In this document: positions 37,896 to 48,300 of the stretch, in pieces
How positions within the stretch are numbered: position 1 is the first letter of the stretch
Layout of the letters: every line of letters starts with the position of its first letter
Assembly (NCBI GenBank): GCA_029251085.1
Contig: JAQXDZ010000023.1
Coordinates: forward strand, 62,001-126,000
DNA length: 64,000 nucleotides
Origin: Mariniblastus sp.
GTDB lineage: Bacteria; Planctomycetota; Planctomycetia; Pirellulales; Pirellulaceae
Direction: 5' to 3'
The notes under the pieces: model-generated
The model's database searches: none
What the model was told of the DNA's origin: nothing
Seen by the model: only the letters and a program-made list of their open reading frames with translations
Program-made: the position numbers and the translations under genes

Positions 37896-37919
37896 CCGGT
37901 CGGTTGACTGACTGACCGG
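37896..37919. repeat. Inverted repeat upstream of the TPR gene
   Basis: CCGGTCGGTT at 37896-37905 pairs with GACTGACCGG at 37910-37919 around a four-base loop, with two G-T wobbles. It lies about 77 bases upstream of the TPR gene start in a 380-base gap that otherwise holds nothing I can support. It has no U-tract, so an operator is more likely than a terminator. Confidence 0.4.
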
Positions 37920-38199
37920 CGAAATTCGGTTTCTCGGTCGCCTACCGATTACAATTCACGTTGTGTTGATTGCCGCACTGTGAAGTCTGCGGTGCTCGAC
38001 ACGCTGATTTTTGGTTGACAGCAGGCGGTACAAATAGGCGGAGAAAGTAGATTTTTTAGCAGTTTTCGGATCATATTTGACCTGAATTTCTTCCATTCGA
38101 CCGCGTGCAATCTGCGGCGAAAGAATTGGAATGGAGTCCAATTCACGAATTCTGTATTGTCCCTCGACCTTCCACATTTGAGTAATGAATTAGGAACCG

Positions 38200-38754
38200 A
38201 TGGAAATGACGAATAGGTTAAGCACCGTATCTTTTTCGAGGATGCTGCCCTTAGTTTTATTGGGTTTTGTGTGTCTTGCTGGATGCAATTCAGCCTCACT
38301 GCGAAGTTTGTCAATTTGGAAGTCGACTGACGGTGCGACGATCGAAGAAACAATTTCAGATTCTGATTACGCTCCGTTGACGATTTGGCATGAATCCTAC
38401 GAAACAGCTCAAGGAATCGCGGCTGAAAAAGAAATGCCTATGATGGTGGGCTTTACAGGAAGCGATTGGTGCCGTCCCTGCAAACAGCTAAAGAGAAATG
38501 TTTTGGACTCGGATGAGTTCATGGATTGGGCTGGAAATAATGCGGTCTTGTTGGAATTAGATTACCCGAAAAATACTAAGCAATTAGCAGACATTAAGGC
38601 TCAAAATGAAGCCTTGAAAACGCGGTATCAGATTTCAGAATACCCAACCATGCTTTTAATGAATCCAGATGGCGAAGTCTTAGGTAAAATTGACCTGAAA
38701 GCTGTTACGCCCACCTCGTTCATCGAAAGAGCCGAATCGATTCTGGCCAATTAA
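38200..38754 (+). CDS. Thioredoxin-like lipoprotein
   Basis: 184 residues. A signal sequence ends in the lipobox LAGC (Cys29), so the protein is likely lipid-anchored. The thioredoxin-fold domain has FTGSDWCRPCKQLKRNV with Cys91 and Cys94, then YQISEYPTMLLMNPDGEVL, including the cis-Pro of the fold. The Trp-Cys-x-x-Cys arrangement is of the thioredoxin_7 type seen in periplasmic disulphide reductases. Substrate unknown. The gene is alone, with the phosphatase gene 170 bases downstream. Confidence 0.88.
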   Translation: MEMTNRLSTVSFSRMLPLVLLGFVCLAGCNSASLRSLSIWKSTDGATIEETISDSDYAPLTIWHESYETAQGIAAEKEMPMMVGFTGSDWCRPCKQLKRNVLDSDEFMDWAGNNAVLLELDYPKNTKQLADIKAQNEALKTRYQISEYPTMLLMNPDGEVLGKIDLKAVTPTSFIERAESILAN

Positions 38755-38923
38755 GTTGGGGCAGTACCTTTGCCTGGATTGGCGTTAGTCGCGGATCGAT
38801 GGCGAACCTAATTCGCATTGTCAGGGTTGGTAATGCTCGGGCTACCATCGCCTCCGCTGGGGAACCGCGGAAAATAAAGCTATATTAGACTCTGTCAAAA
38901 GTTGTTTTTTATGGACGGTTCGA

Positions 38924-39460
38924 ATGCAGGCTTTCAATTGGATCAAAGCGAGATTGATCTTTTACCCGACGCTTCTGTGGAATGTCGTGCTCGGACGTTG
39001 GCTGAAGCTACGTAATTGGCGAGATCGGATTGACGATCATGTCGTTTTGGGAGCTTTTCCATTTTCCAAAGATGTTTCTGAGCTTGCGTCCGAAGGAGTG
39101 CAGGCTGTGGTAAACACTTGTGAAGAATATGCAGGTCCACAGAAAGAGTATGACAAATTTGGCATCGAGCAGATGAGGATGCCCACGATCGACTTCACCC
39201 ATCCCTCGTTCGAGGATGTGAACAGAGCGGTGAATTTTATTCAAGAGAACGTCGATGCTGGAAAGACGGTGTATATTCACTGCAAAGCGGGACGCGGAAG
39301 AAGCGCGACGGTCGCTATTTGTTGGCTGATGAAATCAAAGCAAATTAGTGCGGAAGCAGCCCAGAAATGGCTAATCGAAAAACGACCTCACGTAAATCAC
39401 CACCTGCCGAGCCGTCCAGTTGTTCAAGAGTTTGAACGCAAATTTGTAAATTTGGCTTGA
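38924..39460 (+). CDS. Dual-specificity phosphatase, PTPMT1-like
   Basis: 178 residues. The active-site loop is HCKAGRGRSATV with Cys120 and Arg126. A hydrophobic/aromatic N-terminus (MQAFNWIKARLIFYPTLLW) precedes IDDHVVLGAFPFSKDVSELASEG, typical of the PTPMT1/phosphatidylglycerophosphatase-like DSP group. The general acid Asp may lie in MPTIDFTHPS. The closest known activity is removal of phosphate from phosphatidylglycerophosphate in cardiolipin synthesis, but this could also be a protein phosphatase; the sequence does not decide. It is convergent with the MATE gene, 44 bases between stops. Confidence 0.85.
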   Translation: MQAFNWIKARLIFYPTLLWNVVLGRWLKLRNWRDRIDDHVVLGAFPFSKDVSELASEGVQAVVNTCEEYAGPQKEYDKFGIEQMRMPTIDFTHPSFEDVNRAVNFIQENVDAGKTVYIHCKAGRGRSATVAICWLMKSKQISAEAAQKWLIEKRPHVNHHLPSRPVVQEFERKFVNLA

Positions 39461-39504
39461 AAGTAAAACGATCTGGTTTACTCAAAGGCTGGTGGGCAAC
39501 GAAT

Positions 39505-40866
39505 TTATATTTTAATATCTCGCCAGCGTCCGCTTCCAAATCGAAAACTGACCAATACGCTACGAACGATTAGGTCAGCCACCATGGCATACCAGGCTCC
39601 TGCTACGCCCCAGTCGAGCCCCTGAATTGTAATTCCAGTGTAGGGGATTTCGAAAAGCCCGAAGGCGAGAAAGATCGCCAGGGGAATTCTGATTAAAAAG
39701 AAGCCGACGGCCGTAAAGATAAATGGCCAAAAAGTATCGCCAGCCCCTCGAAAGCCTCCAGTGAGAACCATGACGACGGCGAGGCTTGGTAAGGCAAACG
39801 CGACGATTTTAAGTAGAGAGGCAACACTGATGGTGGTTGGGTCGGAGGAGTCACCGGTGAAAAAAGTTGCGATTTGAATTCCGAAAAAGTACATGCAGAT
39901 GCCGCCAAAGCACATGATCGCACCGCCGATATAGAGGCAGAGCAGCACGCTCTTCGTTGCCCGGTCTGGTGATTTTGCGCCAAGAAACTGGCCTGCCATC
40001 GTGGCGGCGGCGATTTGAAAAGCGGCTCCGGGTAAGAACGCACACGCTTCGATCTGAACCGCCAAACCGTGGGCGGCTGCGGATGCTTTGCCGAGGCTAT
40101 TGATGAGGCCAAGAAATAGCAATTGGCTGAACAGAAGGGTGCCGATATCAAATCCACCCGGTAGGCCAATTCGAAACATCTTCGAAAGAATGTTCCAATC
40201 CGGTTTGAGCGACTTGAAACGAAGTTGCAAACCAGCTCGTCCGACAATCAAGGTCCCGAGAATGATTGAACCGCCCACGGCATATCCGGTTGCAGTTCCA
40301 ATTGCGATTCCCTCCCAGCCGAACTGAGGAAATACGCCCCAGCCAGTGACGAGCAAAGTACTGACAAGAATATTGACGATCACGACGACGATTTTGACCA
40401 AGAAACCGGTGGTCGTGTCGCCAGCGCCACGTAGGCAGGCAGCACCGATTTGGGAACACATGATTAGTGGAATCAAGGGAGTGACGATGTTGAGGTAGCG
40501 GATTGCAAAGTCTGCCGAGTCACCTTTGAGCTGCATCAACGCAATAAATTGTTGGCCGAAGAAAGCCGTAAGCACCATCAGGGAGAGAGAGACGATACTT
40601 GCTACTAGATACGCTTGGTTCGCTACTTTTTTTGCTGCCTCAAAATCTCCAGCACCAACCCAGCGGGCGATCAATGCCGTTGCGCCAATCGCGACAACTG
40701 AGAACATGCTTGGAATTAACCACATCAGGTAGGCCATCAAACCCATTGCAGCTTTGGTTGCATCTCCGTCTTCTGCAAAATACCGACTCGCAAGCAGCCA
40801 ATCCGTCCAGGTTACCATTAAGACAAGGGTTTCTTCGGCGAGGGCTGGGATCGCCATGCGCATCAT
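39505..40866 (-). CDS. MATE-family multidrug/toxin efflux transporter
   Basis: 453 residues with twelve predicted helices in two halves, the MATE fold. Typical parts: ALIARWVGAGDFEAAKKVAN, PLIPLIMCSQIGAACLRGAGDT, and GGFRGAGDTFWPFIFTAVG in the second half. MATE carriers export cationic drugs or metabolites using Na+ or H+. The beginning is uncertain: the first ATG at 40866 gives MMRMAIPALAEE, and the frame is open for about 37 more residues upstream without ATG, GTG or TTG. Those residues (for example RQLGKTFSIVDSSSNLRP) look coding, so the true start could be non-standard. It is divergent from recO. Confidence 0.9.
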   Translation of the reverse strand: MMRMAIPALAEETLVLMVTWTDWLLASRYFAEDGDATKAAMGLMAYLMWLIPSMFSVVAIGATALIARWVGAGDFEAAKKVANQAYLVASIVSLSLMVLTAFFGQQFIALMQLKGDSADFAIRYLNIVTPLIPLIMCSQIGAACLRGAGDTTTGFLVKIVVVIVNILVSTLLVTGWGVFPQFGWEGIAIGTATGYAVGGSIILGTLIVGRAGLQLRFKSLKPDWNILSKMFRIGLPGGFDIGTLLFSQLLFLGLINSLGKASAAAHGLAVQIEACAFLPGAAFQIAAATMAGQFLGAKSPDRATKSVLLCLYIGGAIMCFGGICMYFFGIQIATFFTGDSSDPTTISVASLLKIVAFALPSLAVVMVLTGGFRGAGDTFWPFIFTAVGFFLIRIPLAIFLAFGLFEIPYTGITIQGLDWGVAGAWYAMVADLIVRSVLVSFRFGSGRWRDIKI

Positions 40867-41245
40867 CGGACGCAGATTCGAGGACGAGTCAACGATTGAG
40901 AAAGTCTTGCCAAGTTGTCGAGAATTGTCGTCTATTTGCGTAAATCCAGCCGGCAGAGAGAAAGCAGTTTGGGCCTCAAAGTTAATTAGCGAGCAATTCC
41001 CCAGTCCGAGGGGGACGCAAGATCACGCATGAGGCTCTAAGAAATCCGAGCAGATAGATTAAGTAACCCAAGCAATTTGGCAACACCCCGCCGTGAGGTA
41101 AGCCGGGGCGCGGTGGAAATCCGCGAGGAGAATGCTAGCAGGCGAGTTGGTTGGATTAATGGTGATCGCTTAAGAAGAGCTTGGTTTGTGGTACATTTGT
41201 TGAACTTTGGCAGAGAAATTCCGTAAATCCGGGCACTGAGTTGAT

Positions 41246-42163
41246 ATGGCGTCAGAAAAAACCACGGGAATTGTGCTGCGGGTAATTCCATTTAGTGAAA
41301 CCAGTTGCATCGTCACTTTGTTCACTCGCGATTTTGGCAAGGTAACGACCATGGCCAAAGGTGCTAGGCGGCCTAAAAGTCCGTTTGAGGCTGCTCTTGA
41401 CGTCTTAGCGTTGTGTCGAATAGTGTTCCTCAACAAAAACTCGGATGCAATGGGCTTGTTGACGGAGGCGAAATTAGAGCGGCGATTTCGAAGTGCAACT
41501 CGGAGTTTAGATCGTTTATACGCCGGTTATTACATTATTGAATTGCTGAATTCCTTGACGGATGACGGCGATCCTCATCCTGAGCTGTTTGAACTATCGG
41601 CTCAGGTGATCAAGCAAATTGATTCGACTGAGATTACGGAAGAAGAGGTTGGTTTAGCGTTATTAAATTATGAATTGAAAATGCTTGGCATTCTTGGGCA
41701 TCTTCCGATGCTTACAAAATGCGTTAGCTGTGGACGCGAAAAAACTACGATTGCGAGGGTAAGTTTTGGTTTAAACGCCGGCGGCATTTTGTGTGGTGCT
41801 TGCCGGGGTAGTGAGTCCAACATCGTTAGTCTAAGCCCGGAGGGGTTGCAGTTTTTACTCGAGATTGTCGGCGGTCAAATTGGGGAGCAATCGCGAAATT
41901 CAGATAACTGGAACGGTCAGCGTCAGGAATTATTAAATGTCGGAGAGAATCAAAATTCACAAAAAGAATTGGATGGACGAGATTCTTTTTCGGGGGGGAC
42001 AGGTCAGAGTCCCGATCCGGACAATACAGAGTTGTTAGAGGCAGACGCGACAGGCACGGATGCAGATCGTTGTTTGAAAGAAGTAAGGCGTTTGATTCAC
42101 AAGTACATCACTCACTTGCTGGGGTTTCAACCGAAGCTCTACAAGTTTTTGGGAAATTTATAA
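41246..42163 (+). CDS. recO: DNA repair protein RecO
   Basis: 305 residues. RecO binds RecR and anneals single strands, promoting RecA loading. The OB-fold N-terminus (GIVLRVIPFSETSCIVTLFT) contains GARRPKSPFEAALDVL, as in other RecO proteins. The zinc site is complete: Cys159 and Cys162 (CVSCG), Cys183 and Cys186 (CGACRG). An unusual low-complexity insert of about 50 residues rich in Asn, Gln, Gly and Asp (about residues 215-270) interrupts the C-terminal helical part before HKYITHLLGFQPKLYKFL. The BamD-like gene begins 34 bases downstream, so it could be part of that transcript. Confidence 0.93.
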   Translation: MASEKTTGIVLRVIPFSETSCIVTLFTRDFGKVTTMAKGARRPKSPFEAALDVLALCRIVFLNKNSDAMGLLTEAKLERRFRSATRSLDRLYAGYYIIELLNSLTDDGDPHPELFELSAQVIKQIDSTEITEEEVGLALLNYELKMLGILGHLPMLTKCVSCGREKTTIARVSFGLNAGGILCGACRGSESNIVSLSPEGLQFLLEIVGGQIGEQSRNSDNWNGQRQELLNVGENQNSQKELDGRDSFSGGTGQSPDPDNTELLEADATGTDADRCLKEVRRLIHKYITHLLGFQPKLYKFLGNL

Positions 42164-42197
42164 ATTTGACGTTTTCACGTCGACAAGGAAGTCGGGC

Positions 42198-43463
42198 ATG
42201 AGATTGTGGTTTTTATTATTGACTTGCAGCTTACTGACATTTTCAGTTTCAGGTTGCAAAGTATTTCAGTCTGGCAGTATGTCCTCGCTCTTGTCCAGTG
42301 ATAAAGAATCGGCTTACGAAAAAGAACAAGAGGATAGGTTTAAGCCTGGGGCGGACGAAATTCTTGACCCCCTGGGCGCTAGGAATTCAGATCGAATTGT
42401 GCTGGATGATCTCTCGCCCAGCCAGATCTTGACCACGATTGAAGCTCGAATGGGCGGGGCAGATCCTGAAATGTCCCGGAAATATTTTCGAGAGGCGAAG
42501 ACGCTTTATAACTCAGCGATCGCAAAAATGGATGCTGATCCCGATGGAACCTCGTATCAGGAAGATTTCTCCGAGGCGGCAAGGTTGTTCCGCTTAGCTG
42601 CTTCAACCGGAGCAGATACTGAAATAGAGGAAGACTCGTTTTATTTTGCCGGCGAATCTTATTTCTTTTCGGATCGTTATGTGCAGGCCAATCGAGAATT
42701 TGAAAAGCTGATTGCGGCGTACGGTGGAACTCGCCACATCGATCAAGCCGAATTGCGTCGCTATTCGATTGCTGTTTACTGGCTGGAGCTTGCCGATGCG
42801 ACGACATTACCTAATTTGATAGATGCGAAGCGGCCGAAGGTTGGATTGGCGAATGAGGGGCGACGCGTATTGAACCGAATTCGGATCGACGATCCGACGG
42901 GCCAATTTGCGGATGACGCAGCATTTGCACTTGGGAAATCGTTTTTGAAAAGCGGTGACTATCTGGATGCCGCAGATGCGTTTGAGGACTTGAGGAAAAA
43001 CTATCCGGGCAGCAAACATCAATTTGCAGCACACATGTTGGAACTCGAAGCTTGGTTGCAGGCGTATCAAGGAAAAGAGTACGACGACAATCCGCTGCTT
43101 AAGGCGGAGGAATTACTAAAAAACATCGTCCGAGTTTTCCCGCAAGAATCCGAAAAAGAATTGGCCTATCTTGAGGAACAGGCAGCGAAAATTCAGAAAC
43201 AAACGGCAGAACGCGATTTGTCAGACGCAATGTTTTACAAGAAGCGTGGGCACAACCGAGCCTACAAGCAATATCTGGAAAAGATTGCTAATCGTTATCG
43301 AAATCAGGAAGTGGTAGAGGAAATCAATAAAGAGATTGAACGTGTAGCTGAACTCCCTCCCAATCCTAATCAACCTCTGCCATGGATTGTTAATCTTTTC
43401 CCAAATCCGGAAGCGGCAAAACCTTTGATCAACAACGGCGATAACGAAACGATCTTTAAATAA
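42198..43463 (+). CDS. BamD-like outer-membrane assembly TPR lipoprotein
   Basis: 421 residues. The signal sequence ends in a lipobox (FSVSGC, Cys20). Tetratricopeptide-type helices follow: FYFAGESYFFSDRYVQANREFEKLIAAYGG and DDAAFALGKSFLKSGDYLDAADAFEDL, the BamD/YfiO-type pattern. BamD helps the BAM complex insert beta-barrel proteins. The Pro-rich tail (PPNPNQPLPWIV) is unusual. It lies directly upstream of an LptE-like gene, a grouping typical of outer-membrane biogenesis; this supports a diderm envelope. Whether it binds a BamA homologue cannot be told here. Confidence 0.75.
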   Translation: MRLWFLLLTCSLLTFSVSGCKVFQSGSMSSLLSSDKESAYEKEQEDRFKPGADEILDPLGARNSDRIVLDDLSPSQILTTIEARMGGADPEMSRKYFREAKTLYNSAIAKMDADPDGTSYQEDFSEAARLFRLAASTGADTEIEEDSFYFAGESYFFSDRYVQANREFEKLIAAYGGTRHIDQAELRRYSIAVYWLELADATTLPNLIDAKRPKVGLANEGRRVLNRIRIDDPTGQFADDAAFALGKSFLKSGDYLDAADAFEDLRKNYPGSKHQFAAHMLELEAWLQAYQGKEYDDNPLLKAEELLKNIVRVFPQESEKELAYLEEQAAKIQKQTAERDLSDAMFYKKRGHNRAYKQYLEKIANRYRNQEVVEEINKEIERVAELPPNPNQPLPWIVNLFPNPEAAKPLINNGDNETIFK

Positions 43464-43573
43464 AAGCCCATGTGACGATTGCAATGGTGATGGGTTAAGT
43501 CTCATTGGTTTGCGAATTTGCGGCAATGGCCGACTGAATTATAGAGATTCAAAGAGTTGGAAGTGAAAAACGG

Positions 43574-44143
43574 ATGTCAGGTATACGAATGAAATGCCCT
43601 CAGAACAACATAATCGGTAATCGGAAGAGAACCGTAGTTCGTCGAATGTTGTTAGGATTGGTTTTTGTGACTGCCGGTTTTTCGTTTGCCGGCTGTGCGA
43701 GTTACCACCTCGGTAATCAGTATTTGTATCGGAGTGATATTCGTACCGTTCATGTGATGATTTTCGAATCAGATTCTGCTCGGCGGTATCTTGGCCAGCG
43801 ACTGACCGAAGCAGTGATTAAGGATATTGAACTGAATACCCCGTTGGTAATTACAGACCCTCAAATTGCTGATAGTTTTGTTCGCGGGCGCATTATCGCT
43901 GACAATAAACGTGCCGTTGCAGAAAACTTTTATGACGAGCCCAGGACACTGAGAGTCGACTGGCGGGTTGAGGTAGACTGGGTTGACCGGGCTGGAGTGC
44001 CGTTAATGCAGTTGCAGAGCGTGATTATTTCCCGAGATGCTGAGTTCATTCCTGAGGGAGGTCAGTCGATGGCAACCGCACAGCAGCGAATCATTGAGCA
44101 GACCGCGAGAGACCTGATCAGTCAAATGCAGACGCCGTGGTAA
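43574..44143 (+). CDS. lptE: LptE-like LPS-assembly lipoprotein
   Basis: 189 residues. The lipobox (SFAGC, Cys41) follows a basic N-terminus; an alternative ATG at 43589 would shorten it by five residues. The mature part SYHLGNQYLYRSDIRTVHVMI, followed by RRYLGQRLTEAVIKDIELNT and DPQIADSFVRGRI, matches the LptE family in planctomycetes. LptE plugs the LptD barrel in LPS transport to the outer membrane. The gene is 110 bases after the BamD-like gene and probably in the same operon. No lptD gene is in the window. The family is short and divergent, so the call rests on pattern and context. Confidence 0.75.
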   Translation: MSGIRMKCPQNNIIGNRKRTVVRRMLLGLVFVTAGFSFAGCASYHLGNQYLYRSDIRTVHVMIFESDSARRYLGQRLTEAVIKDIELNTPLVITDPQIADSFVRGRIIADNKRAVAENFYDEPRTLRVDWRVEVDWVDRAGVPLMQLQSVIISRDAEFIPEGGQSMATAQQRIIEQTARDLISQMQTPW

Positions 44144-44363
44144 AACCTTTGTTTTTGTGAATCTGCATCTGAATCGCTGGCTTCAGTACCCATCTGGCGG
44201 GGTTTACCCTGGGTGAGAATAAATAGAGATCTTCACCACCAGCGGTCAAAATTCGACTTAAATTGTGTGATTTCGCATTTTAGCATTTTTGGTGTACGAT
44301 TAAGAACAGGCTGGGTTTGAAACCGGTCGAATCAAGCACACTGCAAAGATTCAGAGGAAACGA

Positions 44364-44957
44364 ATGAGAACATTATTGTTTGTTGTATGGATGTTAATCC
44401 CGGTAGGTGCGCTCGCCTACCATTTGGGACCGGGGCAGGGTGATCTGAAGAGTGATCGCGCGGCTCAGTTGTTGTCCCAAGCCGATACATGGGTAGCTGA
44501 AGAACAGTGGCCCAAGGCGATTGAAAATTACAAGGAAGCCCTCGATCTACTGCCTGAGGATGACCTTGCGGTTCAACGAAAAACTCGACTCGAACTTGCC
44601 AAGTGCGAGATTCACAACAGTGGTTTGCCTCAAGCAAATGAAGATCTGAAAGTGCTGGTTCAGGAATTGATGGACGATCCTGATAGTGATCCTGAAACGT
44701 TGAGCGAATCTCGAGTCGCATTGGCAAACTCTCAGTTTTACATCACTTGGTTGATGAGGCTGGAAGGCCGCCCGCAGGAAGCCTGGGAGCCGGAGATTAC
44801 GTCTTCTCAACAAATTTATCGATTGCTCGCTGAGCAGTCGGAAAACGGCTTGGATACCGAAGCTATTTTAAAGCGGAAATCAGACCTTGAGTCTTCTGTC
44901 AAGTTAGCGCGAATGGATATTGGCGAATTGCAGGGGTTGCCTCTGCCGAGCCAATGA
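44364..44957 (+). CDS. Exported TPR-like protein
   Basis: 197 residues with a signal peptide (MRTLLFVVWMLIPVGALA). The mature protein is helical with TPR-like units (ADTWVAEEQWPKAIENYKEALDLLPED, then LARMDIGELQG), and no enzymatic motif. It probably resides in the periplasm. It lies 220 bases after the LptE-like gene in the same direction. The role is unknown; it may be a scaffold for the large membrane protein downstream, but this is conjecture. Confidence 0.7.
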   Translation: MRTLLFVVWMLIPVGALAYHLGPGQGDLKSDRAAQLLSQADTWVAEEQWPKAIENYKEALDLLPEDDLAVQRKTRLELAKCEIHNSGLPQANEDLKVLVQELMDDPDSDPETLSESRVALANSQFYITWLMRLEGRPQEAWEPEITSSQQIYRLLAEQSENGLDTEAILKRKSDLESSVKLARMDIGELQGLPLPSQ

Positions 44958-45061
44958 GCTGGCTGAAATTCATCTTCCAAACGCGGTCGCGTTGGTCAGC
45001 CTAGTAAAAAGAAAAAAGATGCTCGTGGAGCAAGTGCAGGAATCCCTGCTGATGGATCCGG

Positions 45062-45094
45062 CAGTTAGAACGTTGTAACAGTTAGAACGTTGTG
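45062..45094. repeat. Tandem 17-base direct repeat
   Basis: Fifteen bases, CAGTTAGAACGTTGT, occur at 45062-45076 and again at 45079-45093, with a period of 17. They lie between a TPR gene and the terminator at 45120. The function is unknown; a protein-binding site is possible. Confidence 0.6.
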
Positions 45095-45119
45095 TTAGCT
45101 GCAATTTCAAAAATCAAAT

Positions 45120-45151
45120 ACCGTGCAATCGTTTGCATGGTATTTTTTTTG
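45120..45151 (+). terminator. Rho-independent terminator after the exported TPR gene
   Basis: ACCGTGCAA at 45120-45128 pairs with TTGCATGGT at 45133-45141, one G-T wobble, loop TCGT, followed by a run of eight T from 45143. The stem is nine base pairs. It ends the preceding transcript and leaves about 215 bases as promoter region for the 1272-residue protein. Confidence 0.85.
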
Positions 45152-45366
45152 TTTTCGCGTTAGTGGTATCATTTTTTAATAGATGATCTCGCCGAGTTGG
45201 GTAGACTCTGTTTCAATTTCAATTGTCAAAATCCGTGCGATGTTTGGTAAATCACTCTCAGCGGTTAGGCTTTTGGCGTTTATTGAGTTAGAATGGAAAC
45301 TAGTCGGGTTGGCTTTAGCTCAGAGGTCGACCATTGAGTTTATCAGGCTAATACGCGAAGAAATCC

Positions 45367-48300
45367 ATGCTTACAAAAAATCATTGGCTCGTGAATACGA
45401 CGCTTGTTTTGACGCTCCTTATCGTTGCGCTGCCGGCAAATTCATTTTTGGGTGCTCAGACTAAGCCTGCCGTCCGGCTGATACCGGCAATGAAAGTGCC
45501 AACAACAATAGGCGGGGCGAGGTTAAACATCAGTGGACCGGAATCTTCCTTTCCGCAGGTTTTGCCGCCAGCGGATGAGCGGGTTTCTGCCGCTGAGGCT
45601 GGTGGAGTTGCAGGCGAAGCGAAATCCAAAAGCGATAATAAAAACCGTCTAAAATTGCTCGCGAAATTGAAATTGAATCGCCTGCCTTCTAACATTCTTG
45701 AAACTTGGTACAAGGATGCGAACGGAAGTGCTGATCTGGACATGCCTCCTGCACCTCGACTTGCATTTCTCTCGAGTGACGCTCGATTCAAATTGGCGGT
45801 GAAGCAGCTTGAGAATGATTTTACCCTCGGGAAATGGGCGGAAGTAGGATCCTTTCTCTCTAAGATTCCGTTTGAAAATGCCAAAGTGGTGTATCGTCAA
45901 ATTCTAACTTCCGCTTCGAATTCCAATGCCTTGACCTTTCAGGGTGGGAACGCTGCTCGGTCGCAGGTGGATCCCAGAGCCTTACAACCTCAGTACCTCA
46001 CGTTTGATGACTTGTTTTCAATTGCTGCGATTGCCCCCAAGAAACCTGATGCAGAAAGTGATACGGGGCTCCCCGATGAGTATTTAAATTTTTTCGCGTC
46101 GGCTTTTCGAGCAACGATTGCGAGGGGCAATATGTCGGAAGACCTAGTTGCTCGTCTAAAGTTGGAATTGGATAAACAACCGGTTGTATTTACTAAACGG
46201 CAGTGTGCGAAACTTTTGTTTAGTGCGGGGCTGGCGATGGAAGTTGGTGATTTTTTGCCCGAGCTTGCTACAGCGATGTCAAATAACGATCACGAAGCGC
46301 TCAATTTACTTTCTAAATACCAACTTGCCCTTTATTCAAAAGAAAAGAAAACGGAGTATTTGGAAGGTGCCTGGAATGTGACCCAGGCAATCCTGGCCGC
46401 TGAGGATGTCAACGAAACTGAGCGCAATGCGGCTTTGGGGCGGGCCGTCGAATTATCTTCTCAAGTGAAAGCCGAGTTAGGTGATAAATGGCTTAATGAC
46501 AGTTTCGTTGCTAAACCGGAAGTCGGGATGGAAGTTCTGGGAGCAATCGGAGTCGATACGTCACTGTCACTGAAAACAAGCCCGCGGAATCCCGCGACTC
46601 GTTTGAATCGACTGAAATTACAGGATGAGGCAGTCAAAGCTCTATTTCTTGCCTCCCGCGAGCAAGCTGCTGAGTGGAAAACGTTGCTGGAGCTGCTGGC
46701 TGTGAATTGGTTACGAGAAGCAGAGATCTCTTACTCAGATGACAACTCATCATCGATGGGACCAACGATGCAGCGAGATCAGTATGGCAATATTTTCTAT
46801 AGTAACATTGGAATGTCCAATTCCCGGTCGAGGAGTTTACGATTGTCAGCTATTGGAACCGGAGACCTGTTGGAAATCCGGCCGTCTGAGGAATGGTTGG
46901 CTTTGGTTGGGCCAACTTTACGTCCTAAATTCGACTCCGTTCTTGCCCAGTTGTATCTCAAGGTTTCTGAAGAAAATCTTGCGCTGCCATACATTGAAAA
47001 GCTGGCAAAAGATCATCCTGAGAAGGCTGAGTCGTTAGTTAACGAATACATTTCTGTATGGACTCGCAATCACAACCCTAACAGTGATCGCCGTCGTACC
47101 AACAGTTACATGTTTATGTATGGGTTTGAAAGTCGTGCGGAATCGATTCCATTAACGCGGTCGAAGCAAAATCGAAATCTTGAAGAGTTAGCGGGGCTCG
47201 TTGTCCGATTGAATAAGCTGATTCAAAACAAGCTGGATGAGAAGTTGGTGGTGAATGCGTTCGTGTCATGTCACAGTACCGCAGAGGTGTACGAGCTTGA
47301 TGAAATTGAAAAGGTATTTGGGCCTGTTGGAGAGATCGATTCTGAAACGATTGCCGTTCTTGCGTCTTCGATGCGAACCAATCTTGCTGGGATGTGGCGA
47401 GACGCAAAAGTACAAAAAGATAAAAAGACAAAACGTAAAAAGAAGGAAATCGAAAAAGAAGTTGTCGATGGCTATCGGTTAGCTCAGAAATTGGTTGAGA
47501 ATGCGATTGCCCGTGAGCCTGATTCTTGGCAGTTGATTAGAACACAGGCGGAATTGTTGCATGACGAAAATAATTATCGTGCCGGGATTAAAAATAGTTC
47601 CGAGTTCTCACCGCGCAGAAAAGAAGCAATGGCATTTTTTCAAACTTCTGCCGAAAGGTATGCGAGCGAAGTTGGACTGATGGAACCGAGCGAGTACGTC
47701 AGATATTCGCCGTTCACGTCGTGGTTTTATGCGAGTCTGGGAGCTTGTGATTTAGGATTAATTGAAAATAAGAATCGTACCGATCCTTCGCAGGCGGAGC
47801 TGATTCGTAAAGCCATTTTATCTCTCCCCTCGGCAGCTTCTGAGTTCCATATGGCTCAGTTTGCGAATTCGCTTTTCAATCGAATGAGTAGCGTAAAACC
47901 CCAACTCAAACACAAATATCTAGATCTGGGACTTTTGATTGTGGGAGATCACAAACAGGCAAGCGAGGCGATTAAAGTCCATGAGTACTATAAGGACCTT
48001 GTTAACGAAATTCGCCTTGAAACACGAATTGACGGAGATGCGAGAGTTGGCTTTGAGCAGCCGTTCGGTGTCTACGTCGACCTCGTGCACACCAAGGAAA
48101 TTGAGCGAGAGTCGGGTGGGTTTGGAAGGTATCTGCAAAATCAAAATAGCAGCGTCGCGTTCTCGTATAACTACGGTCGACCAACAAATGATTATCGCGA
48201 TAAATTTGAGGAGTCAGTGCGAGAAACGTTTTCTGAACAGTTTGAAGTGATGTCCGTAACTTTTCAAAAGCCGGATGTTCAGTCGATTCCAAGTAATAAG

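Noticed and set aside
37949..38353. A 134-residue minus-strand frame near the thioredoxin-like lipoprotein
   Set aside because: Overlaps the signal peptide of the real gene on the opposite strand; basic and Ser/Cys-rich shadow-like composition.
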